From NCBI GenBank assembly GCA_018883345.1, contig VEQG01000004.1:1-64000 (forward strand): a stretch of 64,000 nucleotides of DNA, given 5' to 3'. Numbering within the stretch: position 1 is the first letter of the stretch; each line of letters begins with the position of its first letter. The DNA is from Candidatus Nanopelagicaceae bacterium (GTDB lineage: Bacteria; Actinomycetota; Actinomycetes; Nanopelagicales; Nanopelagicaceae). The translations under genes were made by a program, and so were the position numbers. This document shows, in pieces, positions 33,214 through 41,301 of the stretch. The notes below the pieces were generated by a model. That model was not told the DNA's origin. It made no database searches and was given only the letters and a program-made list of their open reading frames with translations.

Positions 33214-34129
33214 GAATCGCCGCCAGATTACTTAATGATTTCGTTACCTCTGAAACTAAATTAATCGGCTGGATTACCACAACATTAGGAGAATTTCTAA
33301 GTATTTCTGCTACTGCGGCATTTAGAGAATCAAATTGAATTTGGCAGGTAATCCAATCAGCTTCGGTTTCTATAACGCTTGACTTTGCCATTAATGCTGG
33401 CGCAAAATCTCTACGTATTTTGATGACCGCATCTAAGGTCGGAAAGTAAGTGTTTGGAAAAGCAAAGCTCTCACGTTCGAAACCCTTGTTGGTTCGTTTG
33501 ATTTCCCCAGCAAATCTATCTAATCGGTAACTTCGGTGCTCGTTCTTTGAAATGTCATTTGCGTATAAATACCAACGTGAGTTACGAGAATATAGTCCTA
33601 AAGGAGCAATCTTCTTTGCTTCGATCTGATCTTCCTGATTGCGGTACTGAATTTCTATGACCTTTGATGATTCGATAGCTTCCAAAATTGTGGGAACAAT
33701 CTCCGGTAGATGTGAAACTGTGGGCGCCAAAGGCAATTCAGAAAAATCAGAATTAATTCCTAAAGATTGCAATCTTAAAGATGTTGAAAGTGCAACATCT
33801 TTAAGTGCGCTCTCCTTCCAAGCTTGCGCAGCAACCGCCAGCAATGTAATTTCTTCAGCACTTAGTGGGCCAAGATTGAATTTGTATCTTTCTGGTGAGA
33901 TTCGATATCCGATTTCATCTTCGAATAGCGGGTCAATACTTTTCATTTCAATCTCAATACCTAGAGATCGCAGCTCCTCTTTGTCGCGTTCGAACATCCG
34001 ATCCGAAGCCTCAGTGCTGCCTTCGTACCCAGCGACTGCTTTAAAAATTTGAGCTTTAGTCAAAAATTTCTTCGTAGCCAATAAGCAAATAGTTAAATTA
34101 ACTAAACGCTCATTCTTCTCCGATGCCAT
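33206..34129 (-). CDS. pafB: WYL-domain regulator PafB
   Basis: 307 residues from ATG 34129; the longer frame to 34195 is buried in trmI. Helix-turn-helix start (ERLVNLTICLLATKKFLTKAQIFKAVAGYEG...MFERDKEELRSLGIEIE), central WCX/WYL domain with SRWYLYANDISKNEHRSYRLDRFAGEI. Partner of PafC. It overlaps the trmI stop by 20 nt. In most actinobacteria with a Pup-proteasome, pafA directly precedes pafB; here it does not. Confidence 0.92.
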   Translation of the reverse strand: MASEKNERLVNLTICLLATKKFLTKAQIFKAVAGYEGSTEASDRMFERDKEELRSLGIEIEMKSIDPLFEDEIGYRISPERYKFNLGPLSAEEITLLAVAAQAWKESALKDVALSTSLRLQSLGINSDFSELPLAPTVSHLPEIVPTILEAIESSKVIEIQYRNQEDQIEAKKIAPLGLYSRNSRWYLYANDISKNEHRSYRLDRFAGEIKRTNKGFERESFAFPNTYFPTLDAVIKIRRDFAPALMAKSSVIETEADWITCQIQFDSLNAAVAEILRNSPNVVVIQPINLVSEVTKSLSNLAAIHG

Positions 34130-34976
34130 ATGCACCTTTCGAAGGTCGACGTCGTCGAGGTAATAATTCAGTGCCAGGTGCAATTCGACGTGCAAAGATT
34201 AGAAATCCGGTATGCCCAATCATTCTATGTTCGGGTCTAACCGCTAATCCATCATGATGCCATGGTCTTACTAGCGATTCAAAACTTTCCGGTTCTGTAA
34301 ATCGCCCATCTTTCTTTAGCCCTTCAGCTACGTTTGAAAGTTGGGTGGTGGTAGCAACATATGCCATGTAAACACCGCCAGGCACCAGTACCTTTGCCGC
34401 AATATCAATACATTCCCAAGGCATTAACATATCTAGAATTACGCGATCGTATTGCTCGGTCAATTCTTGCTCTTCTAAGCTACCAATTGTCAGCTTCCAA
34501 TTATTAGGAATACCAGCAAAGTAATGCTCAACATTTGAAGATGCATTGGCGGCGAATTCATCTCTGCGTTCAACTGAATGAACTAGTCCATTAGGGCCCA
34601 CTGCACGCAGTAGCGAGAGCGTTAAAGCGCCAGATCCAACTCCGGCTTCAAGAACTCTCGCACCTGGAAAGATATCGGCAAATCCAACAATAAGTGCGGA
34701 ATCTTTCGGGTAAACAATGGTCGCACTTCTAGGCATTGTTAAAACGTAATCAGTTAATAATGGCTTGAAAGCCATGAATTTCTGAGCTACACCAGTTGTC
34801 GAGTTTATGCTCACAACACTGCCTTCTGGCATTCCAATTAAATCATCGTGTTTTATGAAACCTTGATGCGTGTGAAATTCTTTACCTGGCGTGATGTTGA
34901 AGGAATATTGACGACCTTTGTTATCGGTCAATTGAATTCGATCTCCACTTGAGAAAAATCCGCTTTTGTTAGCCAC
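34110..34976 (-). CDS. trmI: tRNA (adenine-58-N1)-methyltransferase TrmI
   Basis: 288 residues. An N-terminal beta domain (GDRIQLTDNKGRQYSFNITPGKEFHTHQG) precedes a class I SAM methyltransferase with VLEAGVGSGALTLSLLRAVG, HSVERRDEFAANA and DRVILDMLMPWE. Makes m1A58 in the tRNA T-loop. First gene of the minus-strand operon running to 26583. The 47-bp gap to the divergent recB-like gene must hold both promoters. In other actinobacteria the ARC/dop/pup/prcBA/pafA genes lie between it and pafB. Confidence 0.94.
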   Translation of the reverse strand: MANKSGFFSSGDRIQLTDNKGRQYSFNITPGKEFHTHQGFIKHDDLIGMPEGSVVSINSTTGVAQKFMAFKPLLTDYVLTMPRSATIVYPKDSALIVGFADIFPGARVLEAGVGSGALTLSLLRAVGPNGLVHSVERRDEFAANASSNVEHYFAGIPNNWKLTIGSLEEQELTEQYDRVILDMLMPWECIDIAAKVLVPGGVYMAYVATTTQLSNVAEGLKKDGRFTEPESFESLVRPWHHDGLAVRPEHRMIGHTGFLIFARRIAPGTELLPRRRRPSKGAYGIGEE

Positions 34977-35023
34977 GCGCCTATCCTAAGGTGTCCCTGC
35001 TCTAAGATAAATTAAGACTAATT

Positions 35024-35782
35024 ATGGATGTGATTAGACTTTCGCCAAGCCGCATTAGCGAATATCAGCAGTGCCCTCAGCTTTACAACTATCGAGTAAT
35101 CCAAAAACTTCCAGAACCGATATCACTAGACGCGGCACGCGGCACATTAGTTCATTCAGTTTTGGAAGAGCTATTGGCAATGCCAGCCTCGGAACGATCC
35201 CTGGAAACGGCTGTTATGAGAGCGCCACATCATTGGCAAGTCCAGAAAGATGGCGATGAGTTACTAGCAAATGCGGTCTCTGATGAAAAAGAGTGGCTGG
35301 ATCGAGTAAACGCCCTGTTGGCATCTTATTTTCAATTAGAAGATCCACAGAGTTTTCAACCAACACATATTGAAGAGTATCTTGAGCTTCCCGAGACTGA
35401 CCAATTAATGCTTCATGGCTATGTTGATCGAATTGATATTGCACCAACTGGCGAAGTAAGAATTGTTGATTACAAAACCGGTAAAGCTCCAAAGGCAGGT
35501 TATGAAGAGAAAGCGCTCTTTCAACTTCGCTTTTATGGTCTGCTCTGGTATCGAAAATTCGGAACCGTACCCAAACTTTTACAACTGCTCTACTTAGGTG
35601 ACGGGCAGGTTATTAAAAGTAATCCGACCGAAAAGGACCTATTAAATGCTGAACGCAAGGCGTTACAGACCGGCAGCGATATAAAAGTTTCAATTAAAGA
35701 GAACTATTGGCCAACCCAGAAAAGCCGTTTATGCGATTGGTGCAGCTTTAAGAATATTTGCCCAGCTTTCACCAAGCAATAA
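35024..35782 (+). CDS. RecB-like PD-(D/E)XK nuclease with probable Fe-S cluster
   Basis: 252 residues, Rv2119-type. The nuclease core shows GTLVHSVLEELL, GYVDRIDI and the catalytic VRIVDYKTGKAP. One Cys in SEYQQCPQLYNY and three in CDWCSFKNICPAF match the split four-Cys cluster of the AddB/Cas4-like PDDEXK_1 family. No helicase domain is present. Repair or DNA-end processing is a family-level inference. Its 3' end overlaps the convergent HAD gene by 14 nt. Confidence 0.88.
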   Translation: MDVIRLSPSRISEYQQCPQLYNYRVIQKLPEPISLDAARGTLVHSVLEELLAMPASERSLETAVMRAPHHWQVQKDGDELLANAVSDEKEWLDRVNALLASYFQLEDPQSFQPTHIEEYLELPETDQLMLHGYVDRIDIAPTGEVRIVDYKTGKAPKAGYEEKALFQLRFYGLLWYRKFGTVPKLLQLLYLGDGQVIKSNPTEKDLLNAERKALQTGSDIKVSIKENYWPTQKSRLCDWCSFKNICPAFTKQ

Positions 35783-36431
35783 ACCATTCTCTAAGTAGGT
35801 CCACCGAAAGTTCTTCCAAAGATTTAATAACTTTCGTTTGATGGTCAGCATTTATTTGAACAAGATGTGGAACTGCAATAACTCGAGCACCACTTGCCCG
35901 AGCGGCTGCTACTCCAGTTGCAGAGTCTTCTAGAATCAAAGAGTTTCGGATACTTACACCCAATTGCTCTGCCGCTTTCAAATATCCTTCAGGATCTGGT
36001 TTAGTTTTTTGAACATCGTCAGAAGAGACTGTAACTTTGAAAGGAATTGGTTTCACATGGCTAAGAGCTGCATCAACAATCACTCTAGGACTTGCTGAAA
36101 CTAGCGCAATCGGTATTCCTGCGAGATGAAGATTAGAGATTAATTCCCGCGCACCAGGCATGAAAACCGCCTGCTCCGATACTTTCTTTGTCATCAAATC
36201 TACGATTGAACGATGAAAATATTCTCCGCTTTCGGCGCCGTTAGTAACATCGGAGATATATTTTCCAAGCTTAGTTAGTGGCCCACCCAAACAATATGCT
36301 TGATCTTCCAAGGTCCATTTATAGCCATAAGGAGCCGTCAGTTCCTGTTCTGCTTCAAGCCACTGTGGTTCTGAATTTATCGTTAAGCCATCCATATCAA
36401 AGAAGACCGCGTCGAAGAATTGGCTCGCCAT
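35769..36431 (-). CDS. HAD-superfamily phosphatase/phosphomutase-like protein
   Basis: 220 residues. HAD motif I in FFDMDGLTINSEPQW (DxD), helical cap at ~20-90, motif II S in ALVSASPRVIVDAAL, motif III K with the motif IV-like SLILEDSATGVAAARASGARVIAVP. Resembles beta-phosphoglucomutase-like or sugar-phosphate phosphatases; the substrate is unknown. Divergent from the PAC2 gene with only 28 bp between the starts. Confidence 0.85.
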   Translation of the reverse strand: MASQFFDAVFFDMDGLTINSEPQWLEAEQELTAPYGYKWTLEDQAYCLGGPLTKLGKYISDVTNGAESGEYFHRSIVDLMTKKVSEQAVFMPGARELISNLHLAGIPIALVSASPRVIVDAALSHVKPIPFKVTVSSDDVQKTKPDPEGYLKAAEQLGVSIRNSLILEDSATGVAAARASGARVIAVPHLVQINADHQTKVIKSLEELSVDLLREWFIAW

Positions 36432-36459
36432 GAACGAAAGGTTACCGTAAGGTGTTCTT

Positions 36460-37311
36460 GTGCAAATTCACCAGATTCCTGAGCTACGCAATCCAGTTGC
36501 GGTGCTTGCATTTAATGGTTGGAATGATGCTGGTGAAGCGGCAACTGGTGCCATTACACATTTACTAAATTCTTGGGGAAATCAAGCAAATCTTATTGCG
36601 GAGTGTATTTCTGAAGATTTTTATGATTTTCAACAAATACGCCCAATGGTCTTCATTGATAATTCCCAAATTCGACAGTTGAAATGGCCAAAGACTGTTG
36701 CCTATGCGATTTACACTCCACACCTAGATTTTGATTTTGTGGTTGTAATTGGCCCTGAACCATCCTTTAAATGGCAAACCTTTACAGATGAGCTACTAGA
36801 TCTTTTTGATGATCTTGAAGTTAATTTGGTTATAACACTCGGTGCATTACTTGCTGATACTCCACATACGCGACCAATTTCTGTAACCGGCACAAGTTCT
36901 AATTCCGATTTAGCTGAAAGAATTGGATTTGAGGTAAGTCGTTACGAAGGTCCAACTGGAATCCTTGGAGTTATTCAAGACTTCTGTCAGCGCCGAGAAC
37001 TAGATGCTTTCTCATTGTGGGCAGCTTTACCCCACTACGCATCGGGTTCCCCATCGCCAAAAGCCACCCTTGCATTAATTGATGAACTTGCTGATTTCTT
37101 TGGTATCGCAATCCCAACTGGAGATTTAGCGGAGGCTGCAAAAGCTTGGGAGATTGCAGTTTCACAATTGGCGGAGGAAGATTCCGAAATAAGCGAATAC
37201 GTCAAACAATTAGAGGCTGATAAAGATGACATTGATTTTGAAGAGACCACTGGCGATGAAATAGCTAAAGAATTGGAAAGATTCTTACGCAGGCAGGACG
37301 ACTCCCAATAA
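36460..37311 (+). CDS. PAC2-family protein (Rv2125-type)
   Basis: 283 residues from GTG. It starts IPELRNPVAVLAFNGWNDAGEAATGAITHLL and has VVIGPEPSFKWQTF and GALLADTPHTRPISVTGTSSN, the PAC2 blocks also found in archaeal and eukaryotic proteasome-assembly chaperone PAC2 (PSMG2). The function in actinobacteria is unknown, and no proteasome genes are visible here. The C-terminal ~45 residues are acidic. Its tail overlaps the convergent mshC by 27 nt. Confidence 0.9.
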   Translation: MQIHQIPELRNPVAVLAFNGWNDAGEAATGAITHLLNSWGNQANLIAECISEDFYDFQQIRPMVFIDNSQIRQLKWPKTVAYAIYTPHLDFDFVVVIGPEPSFKWQTFTDELLDLFDDLEVNLVITLGALLADTPHTRPISVTGTSSNSDLAERIGFEVSRYEGPTGILGVIQDFCQRRELDAFSLWAALPHYASGSPSPKATLALIDELADFFGIAIPTGDLAEAAKAWEIAVSQLAEEDSEISEYVKQLEADKDDIDFEETTGDEIAKELERFLRRQDDSQ

Positions 37312-38511
37312 CGCATCGATTACATCGCGCAATGCCTGTGCATTGCCGCCACTTCCCTGACTTGCTACCCAGCTATTGATTTCAGCTATTGCTTGATCAC
37401 TCTTCAAATCATCAGCTAGTAAATTGTAAATCTGCGCAATCAAACTCTCGGTTGGCGGAATTTGAGATCTGCTTAACTTGGCGGCTAAAGCATCCAGTTC
37501 TTGTTGCGCAACAGTCGTTTCATTACGCTGCCACATATATTCCTTGCAATACGGGCGTTTAAGTAAGGCCCAACGAATTGCCATAGGCTGCACGCCAGTT
37601 TCAATCAATTTGGAAACAAATACCAGGTTTCCTTTTGATTTACTCATCTTTTCGCCGTCAAGTCCTATCAGCGCCGCGTGTACATATGCCTTAGCAAATT
37701 TTTTGCCAGTCAAAACTTTTACTTGCGAGGCTGACATTTCATGGTGTGGAAAAATTAAATCCTTTCCGCCACCTTGAATATCGATTACATAATCTTGCGA
37801 GGGTTCAGCAAACTTCAGTGCGATTGCCGCACATTCAATATGCCAACCTGGTCGCCCATTTCCATAACGTGACGGCCAATAGGGATCGCCATCTCGATGC
37901 GCCAACCATAAAAGCGCATCGAGAGGATCTCGCTTACCATTGCGTTTTGGATCACCACCACGTTCAGCAAATATTGTCATCATTTCGTCATGTGAAAGAT
38001 GCGATTCTCCGCCGAAATTTTCATCGCTGTGTACTGCAAAATATTTATCTGCATCAATATCGTAAACCGCACCTTTTTCATCCAAGGTGGCAATTGCTTC
38101 CACTACATCTGGAATTGCATCCACTGCCCCCTCATAATGCGTTGGCGGCAAAATTCGCAGCATTTCCATATCAGAGCGAAAAAGATCGATTTGGGAGTGA
38201 GCTAAATCTTTCCAGTCAACACCATCTCGATTAGCTCTTTCAAGTAAGGGGTCGTCAATATCGGTGATATTTTGGATGAAATTTACCGAAGCGCCTTGGG
38301 CTAGCCAAAATCGGTGTATTAAATCAAAGGTTAAATAGGTTGCCGCATGTCCAAGATGTGTTGCGTCATACGGAGTAATTCCACAGACATACATCTGGTA
38401 TCTACTCTTGATTGGAAACTCAACTAAACCTTGTTGCTCGGTAGAGTAAATTGTTAGTGGTTTGATGGCCTTGGCAACTTTAGGTATCGACGTTGTTGGC
38501 CAGCTCTTCAT
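37285..38511 (-). CDS. mshC: Mycothiol ligase MshC (cysteine:GlcN-Ins ligase)
   Basis: 408 residues. Joins cysteine to GlcN-inositol using ATP, the penultimate step of mycothiol synthesis. It is a CysS paralogue: the MshC-specific MYVCGITPYDATHLGHAATY (zinc Cys at 43, HIGH-like HLGH 52-55) rather than the CysS version, further zinc ligands in GWHIECAAIALKF and FPHHEMS, and the KMSKS loop GEKMSKSKGN. Last gene of a four-gene minus-strand operon, 35 nt after the SCO1664-family gene. It indicates mycothiol as the main low-molecular thiol. Confidence 0.94.
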   Translation of the reverse strand: MKSWPTTSIPKVAKAIKPLTIYSTEQQGLVEFPIKSRYQMYVCGITPYDATHLGHAATYLTFDLIHRFWLAQGASVNFIQNITDIDDPLLERANRDGVDWKDLAHSQIDLFRSDMEMLRILPPTHYEGAVDAIPDVVEAIATLDEKGAVYDIDADKYFAVHSDENFGGESHLSHDEMMTIFAERGGDPKRNGKRDPLDALLWLAHRDGDPYWPSRYGNGRPGWHIECAAIALKFAEPSQDYVIDIQGGGKDLIFPHHEMSASQVKVLTGKKFAKAYVHAALIGLDGEKMSKSKGNLVFVSKLIETGVQPMAIRWALLKRPYCKEYMWQRNETTVAQQELDALAAKLSRSQIPPTESLIAQIYNLLADDLKSDQAIAEINSWVASQGSGGNAQALRDVIDALLGVVLPA

Positions 38512-38546
38512 TAGCGAATCTTAACTTAAGCGTCCAAATATGTATT

Positions 38547-39212
38547 CTAAAATGGTGGCCATGGAATCGCGGGCCAATCGGTAGGCGGTAAAGGAAAGCG
38601 ATTCTCTTGCAATAGTTTTGCAACTCTGGCATTCGTGGCAGCTATTTCGGCCTCGGTTATCAAGGTCGATAAATCCACATCCATGTTCTCTAATGAATTT
38701 CGTTCTGATTCAGTTAGTGGTTGATCGGCAAACTGCCAGAGTACGGTGCGTAATTTGAAGTCCTGATGAAACGTAACACCATGATCGCAACCAAAAATCT
38801 GATTGTCTTTGTAGAGAAGATGACCTATTTTTCGGTCGGTATTGTTGATAACTGCATCAAGTAGGGCAATTTTGCGCAATTCATTGCTCTCCTCTAAGTA
38901 ACGCTCGCCTACCTCTTCGCATTCATCAATCCATAGTTGCAGCGAACCTTCTCCGAATGGGCCCTCTCTCAGAATTGTTGGCGGCACACAATTTAGCTTA
39001 AGTGCTTCGCTTACTTTAAACGCAGCAACTTCGCGAGAAGCAAGATTTCCATCTGGAAAATCCCACAAGGGTCGCTCACCCGCAATTGGCTTATAGATTG
39101 CATTTACGTTGCCCACTTTACAAAAAAGTGAAGCGTTCGAGGCATCAACTAATCTGCCCACAATTTCTATTGGAGCAGTTTTAAGTTGTGCAAAGCTATC
39201 TTCGATATCCAT
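38547..39212 (-). CDS. SCO1664-family protein, PI3/4-kinase-like
   Basis: 221 residues from ATG 39212 (weak AAGAG just upstream); ATG 39236 is an alternative, and the frame to 39287 is too deep inside the upstream gene. The family is restricted mainly to actinobacteria and has distant similarity to phosphatidylinositol 3-/4-kinases. Kinase-like landmarks are visible: a Lys near NAIYKPIAGERPLWDFPDG, the catalytic-loop-like LLDAVINNTDRKIGHLLY, and the metal-site-like IFGCDHGVTFHQ. The substrate is unknown. Middle of an operon with DUF3090, the MSMEG_4193-like protein and mshC. Confidence 0.88.
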   Translation of the reverse strand: MDIEDSFAQLKTAPIEIVGRLVDASNASLFCKVGNVNAIYKPIAGERPLWDFPDGNLASREVAAFKVSEALKLNCVPPTILREGPFGEGSLQLWIDECEEVGERYLEESNELRKIALLDAVINNTDRKIGHLLYKDNQIFGCDHGVTFHQDFKLRTVLWQFADQPLTESERNSLENMDVDLSTLITEAEIAATNARVAKLLQENRFPLPPTDWPAIPWPPF

Positions 39213-39717
39213 TTGCTCTTGGACATAAGTGTCCATCCTTATTGATAGGTAAGCCACAGAATGGACAAGGCGCACGACCTGCCGCAACTACCTTTCTTGA
39301 TTGACCAATAAAGGCATTAGCAATGTCTGGCGACATCATGATTCGAAATACAGCTGGACCCTCCTCGCCCTCCAGATTTAAATCGTTATCTCCTTCGGTA
39401 ATTTCTTGAATATCAAGCGAAACCTGCTCGCTCTCTCCGAGCCAAACTATTCCGATTACACCAATTTGAAATTCGGGAATCAAGGGAACTTCGAGATTTA
39501 CGGCAACTACATTTTCAAATCTATAATCAGCTGCTTTCAACTCACCAATAAGCATTGCAATTCGATCAGCCAGAGCGATTACTTGGCTCTTGTCGATTGC
39601 AAAACTATGAATTGCTCCCTGAAACTTAGCTTGCAAATAGAACTCTCGCTCACCTGGCCGACCAATAGTTCCTACAATGAAACTTTCTACCGGATCTAAT
39701 CTGCGTATACGGCTCAT
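39196..39717 (-). CDS. DUF3090 family protein with C-terminal Cys motif
   Basis: 173 residues, an actinobacterial protein of unknown function that co-occurs with its two neighbours. It begins IRRLDPVESFIVGTIGRPGEREFYLQA and has a C-terminal CPFCGLPINKDGHLCP motif, three Cys that could bind zinc. The start overlaps the upstream gene as ATGA, and its 3' end overlaps the SCO1664-family start by 17 nt, so translation of the trio is coupled. Confidence 0.9.
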   Translation of the reverse strand: MSRIRRLDPVESFIVGTIGRPGEREFYLQAKFQGAIHSFAIDKSQVIALADRIAMLIGELKAADYRFENVVAVNLEVPLIPEFQIGVIGIVWLGESEQVSLDIQEITEGDNDLNLEGEEGPAVFRIMMSPDIANAFIGQSRKVVAAGRAPCPFCGLPINKDGHLCPRANGYRR

Positions 39718-40316
39718 ATCAGAAAATCTTTTACATTTGCCGACGTATCATTCACTTTAATGACCCTTAAACCTTCTTTGGTTCTGTCGATGATAGATAT
39801 GCTGGCGTTGTCGATACTCACTTTGTCGATATTATTCAGGTGTGTACCTAAAGCATGCAAAATCAATACTTTAACTACATCTGCATGTGTCGAAATCAAA
39901 ATGTTTTTTGATTTATTATGTAGAAACTTATCGATTCCCAATAAGGCTCGAGTTTGCACCTCCGGTAAGGTCTCACCGTTAGGAAACCTGACCGAGGCGG
40001 GGTTTTTATGAATTTCTCGCCAAGCCGCATTTCTCATTAAAGAAGAGGTCTTCTTTCCAGTCCAGTCCCCGTAATGCACTTCCTGAAATTCATCTGCAAT
40101 TTCTACTTTCAAGTTTAATTCAGCAAGAGTCTCTAAGCATCTTTGTATCGGAGAAGAGAGCACTTGATCGAATTTTGCACCACTAAAGCGTGATGAGAGC
40201 CGGGATCTTTGGTCAAGGCCTTCTTTGGAAAGTGGAATATTCTCCATCCGGCCAGCCAAGATACCTTTGGCATTGGCTACTGAGTGTGCGTGACGCAACA
40301 AGAATATTCGAGACAT
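39714..40316 (-). CDS. MSMEG_4193-type histidine phosphatase/phosphomutase
   Basis: 200 residues. Phosphoglycerate-mutase superfamily: catalytic RHA in IFLLRHAHSVANAKGILAGR, LSSPIQRCLETL, an acidic EVHYGDWTGKKTSSLM and a second catalytic His in ISTHADVVKVLIL. The subfamily is the one repeatedly found with DUF3090 and SCO1664-family kinase-like proteins, hence predicted to act on a phosphorylated compound. First gene of the mshC operon, with a palindrome 11-27 nt upstream of its start. Confidence 0.9.
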   Translation of the reverse strand: MSRIFLLRHAHSVANAKGILAGRMENIPLSKEGLDQRSRLSSRFSGAKFDQVLSSPIQRCLETLAELNLKVEIADEFQEVHYGDWTGKKTSSLMRNAAWREIHKNPASVRFPNGETLPEVQTRALLGIDKFLHNKSKNILISTHADVVKVLILHALGTHLNNIDKVSIDNASISIIDRTKEGLRVIKVNDTSANVKDFLI

Positions 40317-40326
40317 GAGAGTTAAA

Positions 40327-40343
40327 GGTTAATGCAATTAACC
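40327..40343. promoter_or_regulatory. Palindrome between divergent genes, possible operator
   Basis: GGTTAATGCAATTAACC: perfect 6-nt arms with a 5-nt spacer in the 49-bp gap between the divergent phosphatase operon and the aldo/keto reductase. CATAAT at 40343-40348 could be a -10 for the plus gene. Binding by a regulator is inferred from symmetry and location. Confidence 0.5.
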
Positions 40344-40365
40344 ATAATTCGTCTAAGTTCACGCT

Positions 40366-41301
40366 ATGGAATTGCGCAAGGCTGGTAACACTGGACTCTC
40401 ACTATCGCGTCTTGGCCTCGGAACAATGACTTGGGGTCGAGATACAGATGAACACGAGGCTGCTGATCAAGCCAGAGCGTTTCTCGATGCCGGTGGTAAT
40501 TTCTTTGACACAGCTGCAGTTTATGGAGCTGGAGATTCTGAGAAAGTTATCGGCGGATTGGTCGGATCGCTATTTAAACGTGAAGATGTAGTTATCGCGA
40601 CAAAGGCGGGAATCGTATTCATTGATGGCGTGCGTACTGTAAACACATCTCGAGGCGCACTGCTCTCCGAGTTAGATAATTCGTTAAAGCGTCTCGGAAC
40701 AGATTATGTAGATTTATGGCAAGTACATACTTGGGATGACGAAACTCCACTAGATGACACTCTTGCCGCCCTGGAAACTGCATATCAATCAGGGCGAGCC
40801 AGATATGTCGGCATTAGCAACTATTCAGGATGGCAGACAGCAAGAGCGATTACTAAGCAAGAATTGAAAGCTCCAATTGCGACATCTCAGAATGAATATT
40901 CATTGCTCAATCGCCAAGTTGAAAATGAGGTTCTACCTTGTGTCACCGAGTTGAATGTAGGACTACTTGCTTGGTCGCCTTTGGGTCGAGGCGTGTTAAC
41001 AGGTAAATATCGAAATGGGATTCCATCTGATTCACGTGGCGCAAGTCCGCATTTTGCAGGCTTTATCGAACCATTCTTGGATGAGCGCTCCAAAAGAATC
41101 GTCGAAGCCGTACAAGTTGCTGCAGATGGTTTAGGTTATTCACCACTTGAGGTCTCACTTGCTTGGGTCCGCGATGCAATTGGTGTTACCAGTGCAATCG
41201 TTGGGGCGCGTACTGGTGCACAACTAAGAGGAATTCTAAGAAGCGAAGAGATATCTCTTCCAGAAGTTGTTAGAGCGGCCTTAAACGAAGTTAGCAGTTA
41301 A
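40366..41301 (+). CDS. Aldo/keto reductase
   Basis: 311 residues. TIM-barrel NADPH oxidoreductase: MELRKAGNTGLSLSRLGLGTMTWGRDTD, active-site Asp and Tyr in FFDTAAVYGAGDSEKVIGGL, Lys in VVIATKAG, His in LWQVHTWD, and the cofactor region AIVGARTGAQL. Carbonyl substrate is unknown. Ends convergent with, and overlapping by 11 nt, the M20 peptidase gene. Confidence 0.9.
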   Translation: MELRKAGNTGLSLSRLGLGTMTWGRDTDEHEAADQARAFLDAGGNFFDTAAVYGAGDSEKVIGGLVGSLFKREDVVIATKAGIVFIDGVRTVNTSRGALLSELDNSLKRLGTDYVDLWQVHTWDDETPLDDTLAALETAYQSGRARYVGISNYSGWQTARAITKQELKAPIATSQNEYSLLNRQVENEVLPCVTELNVGLLAWSPLGRGVLTGKYRNGIPSDSRGASPHFAGFIEPFLDERSKRIVEAVQVAADGLGYSPLEVSLAWVRDAIGVTSAIVGARTGAQLRGILRSEEISLPEVVRAALNEVSS

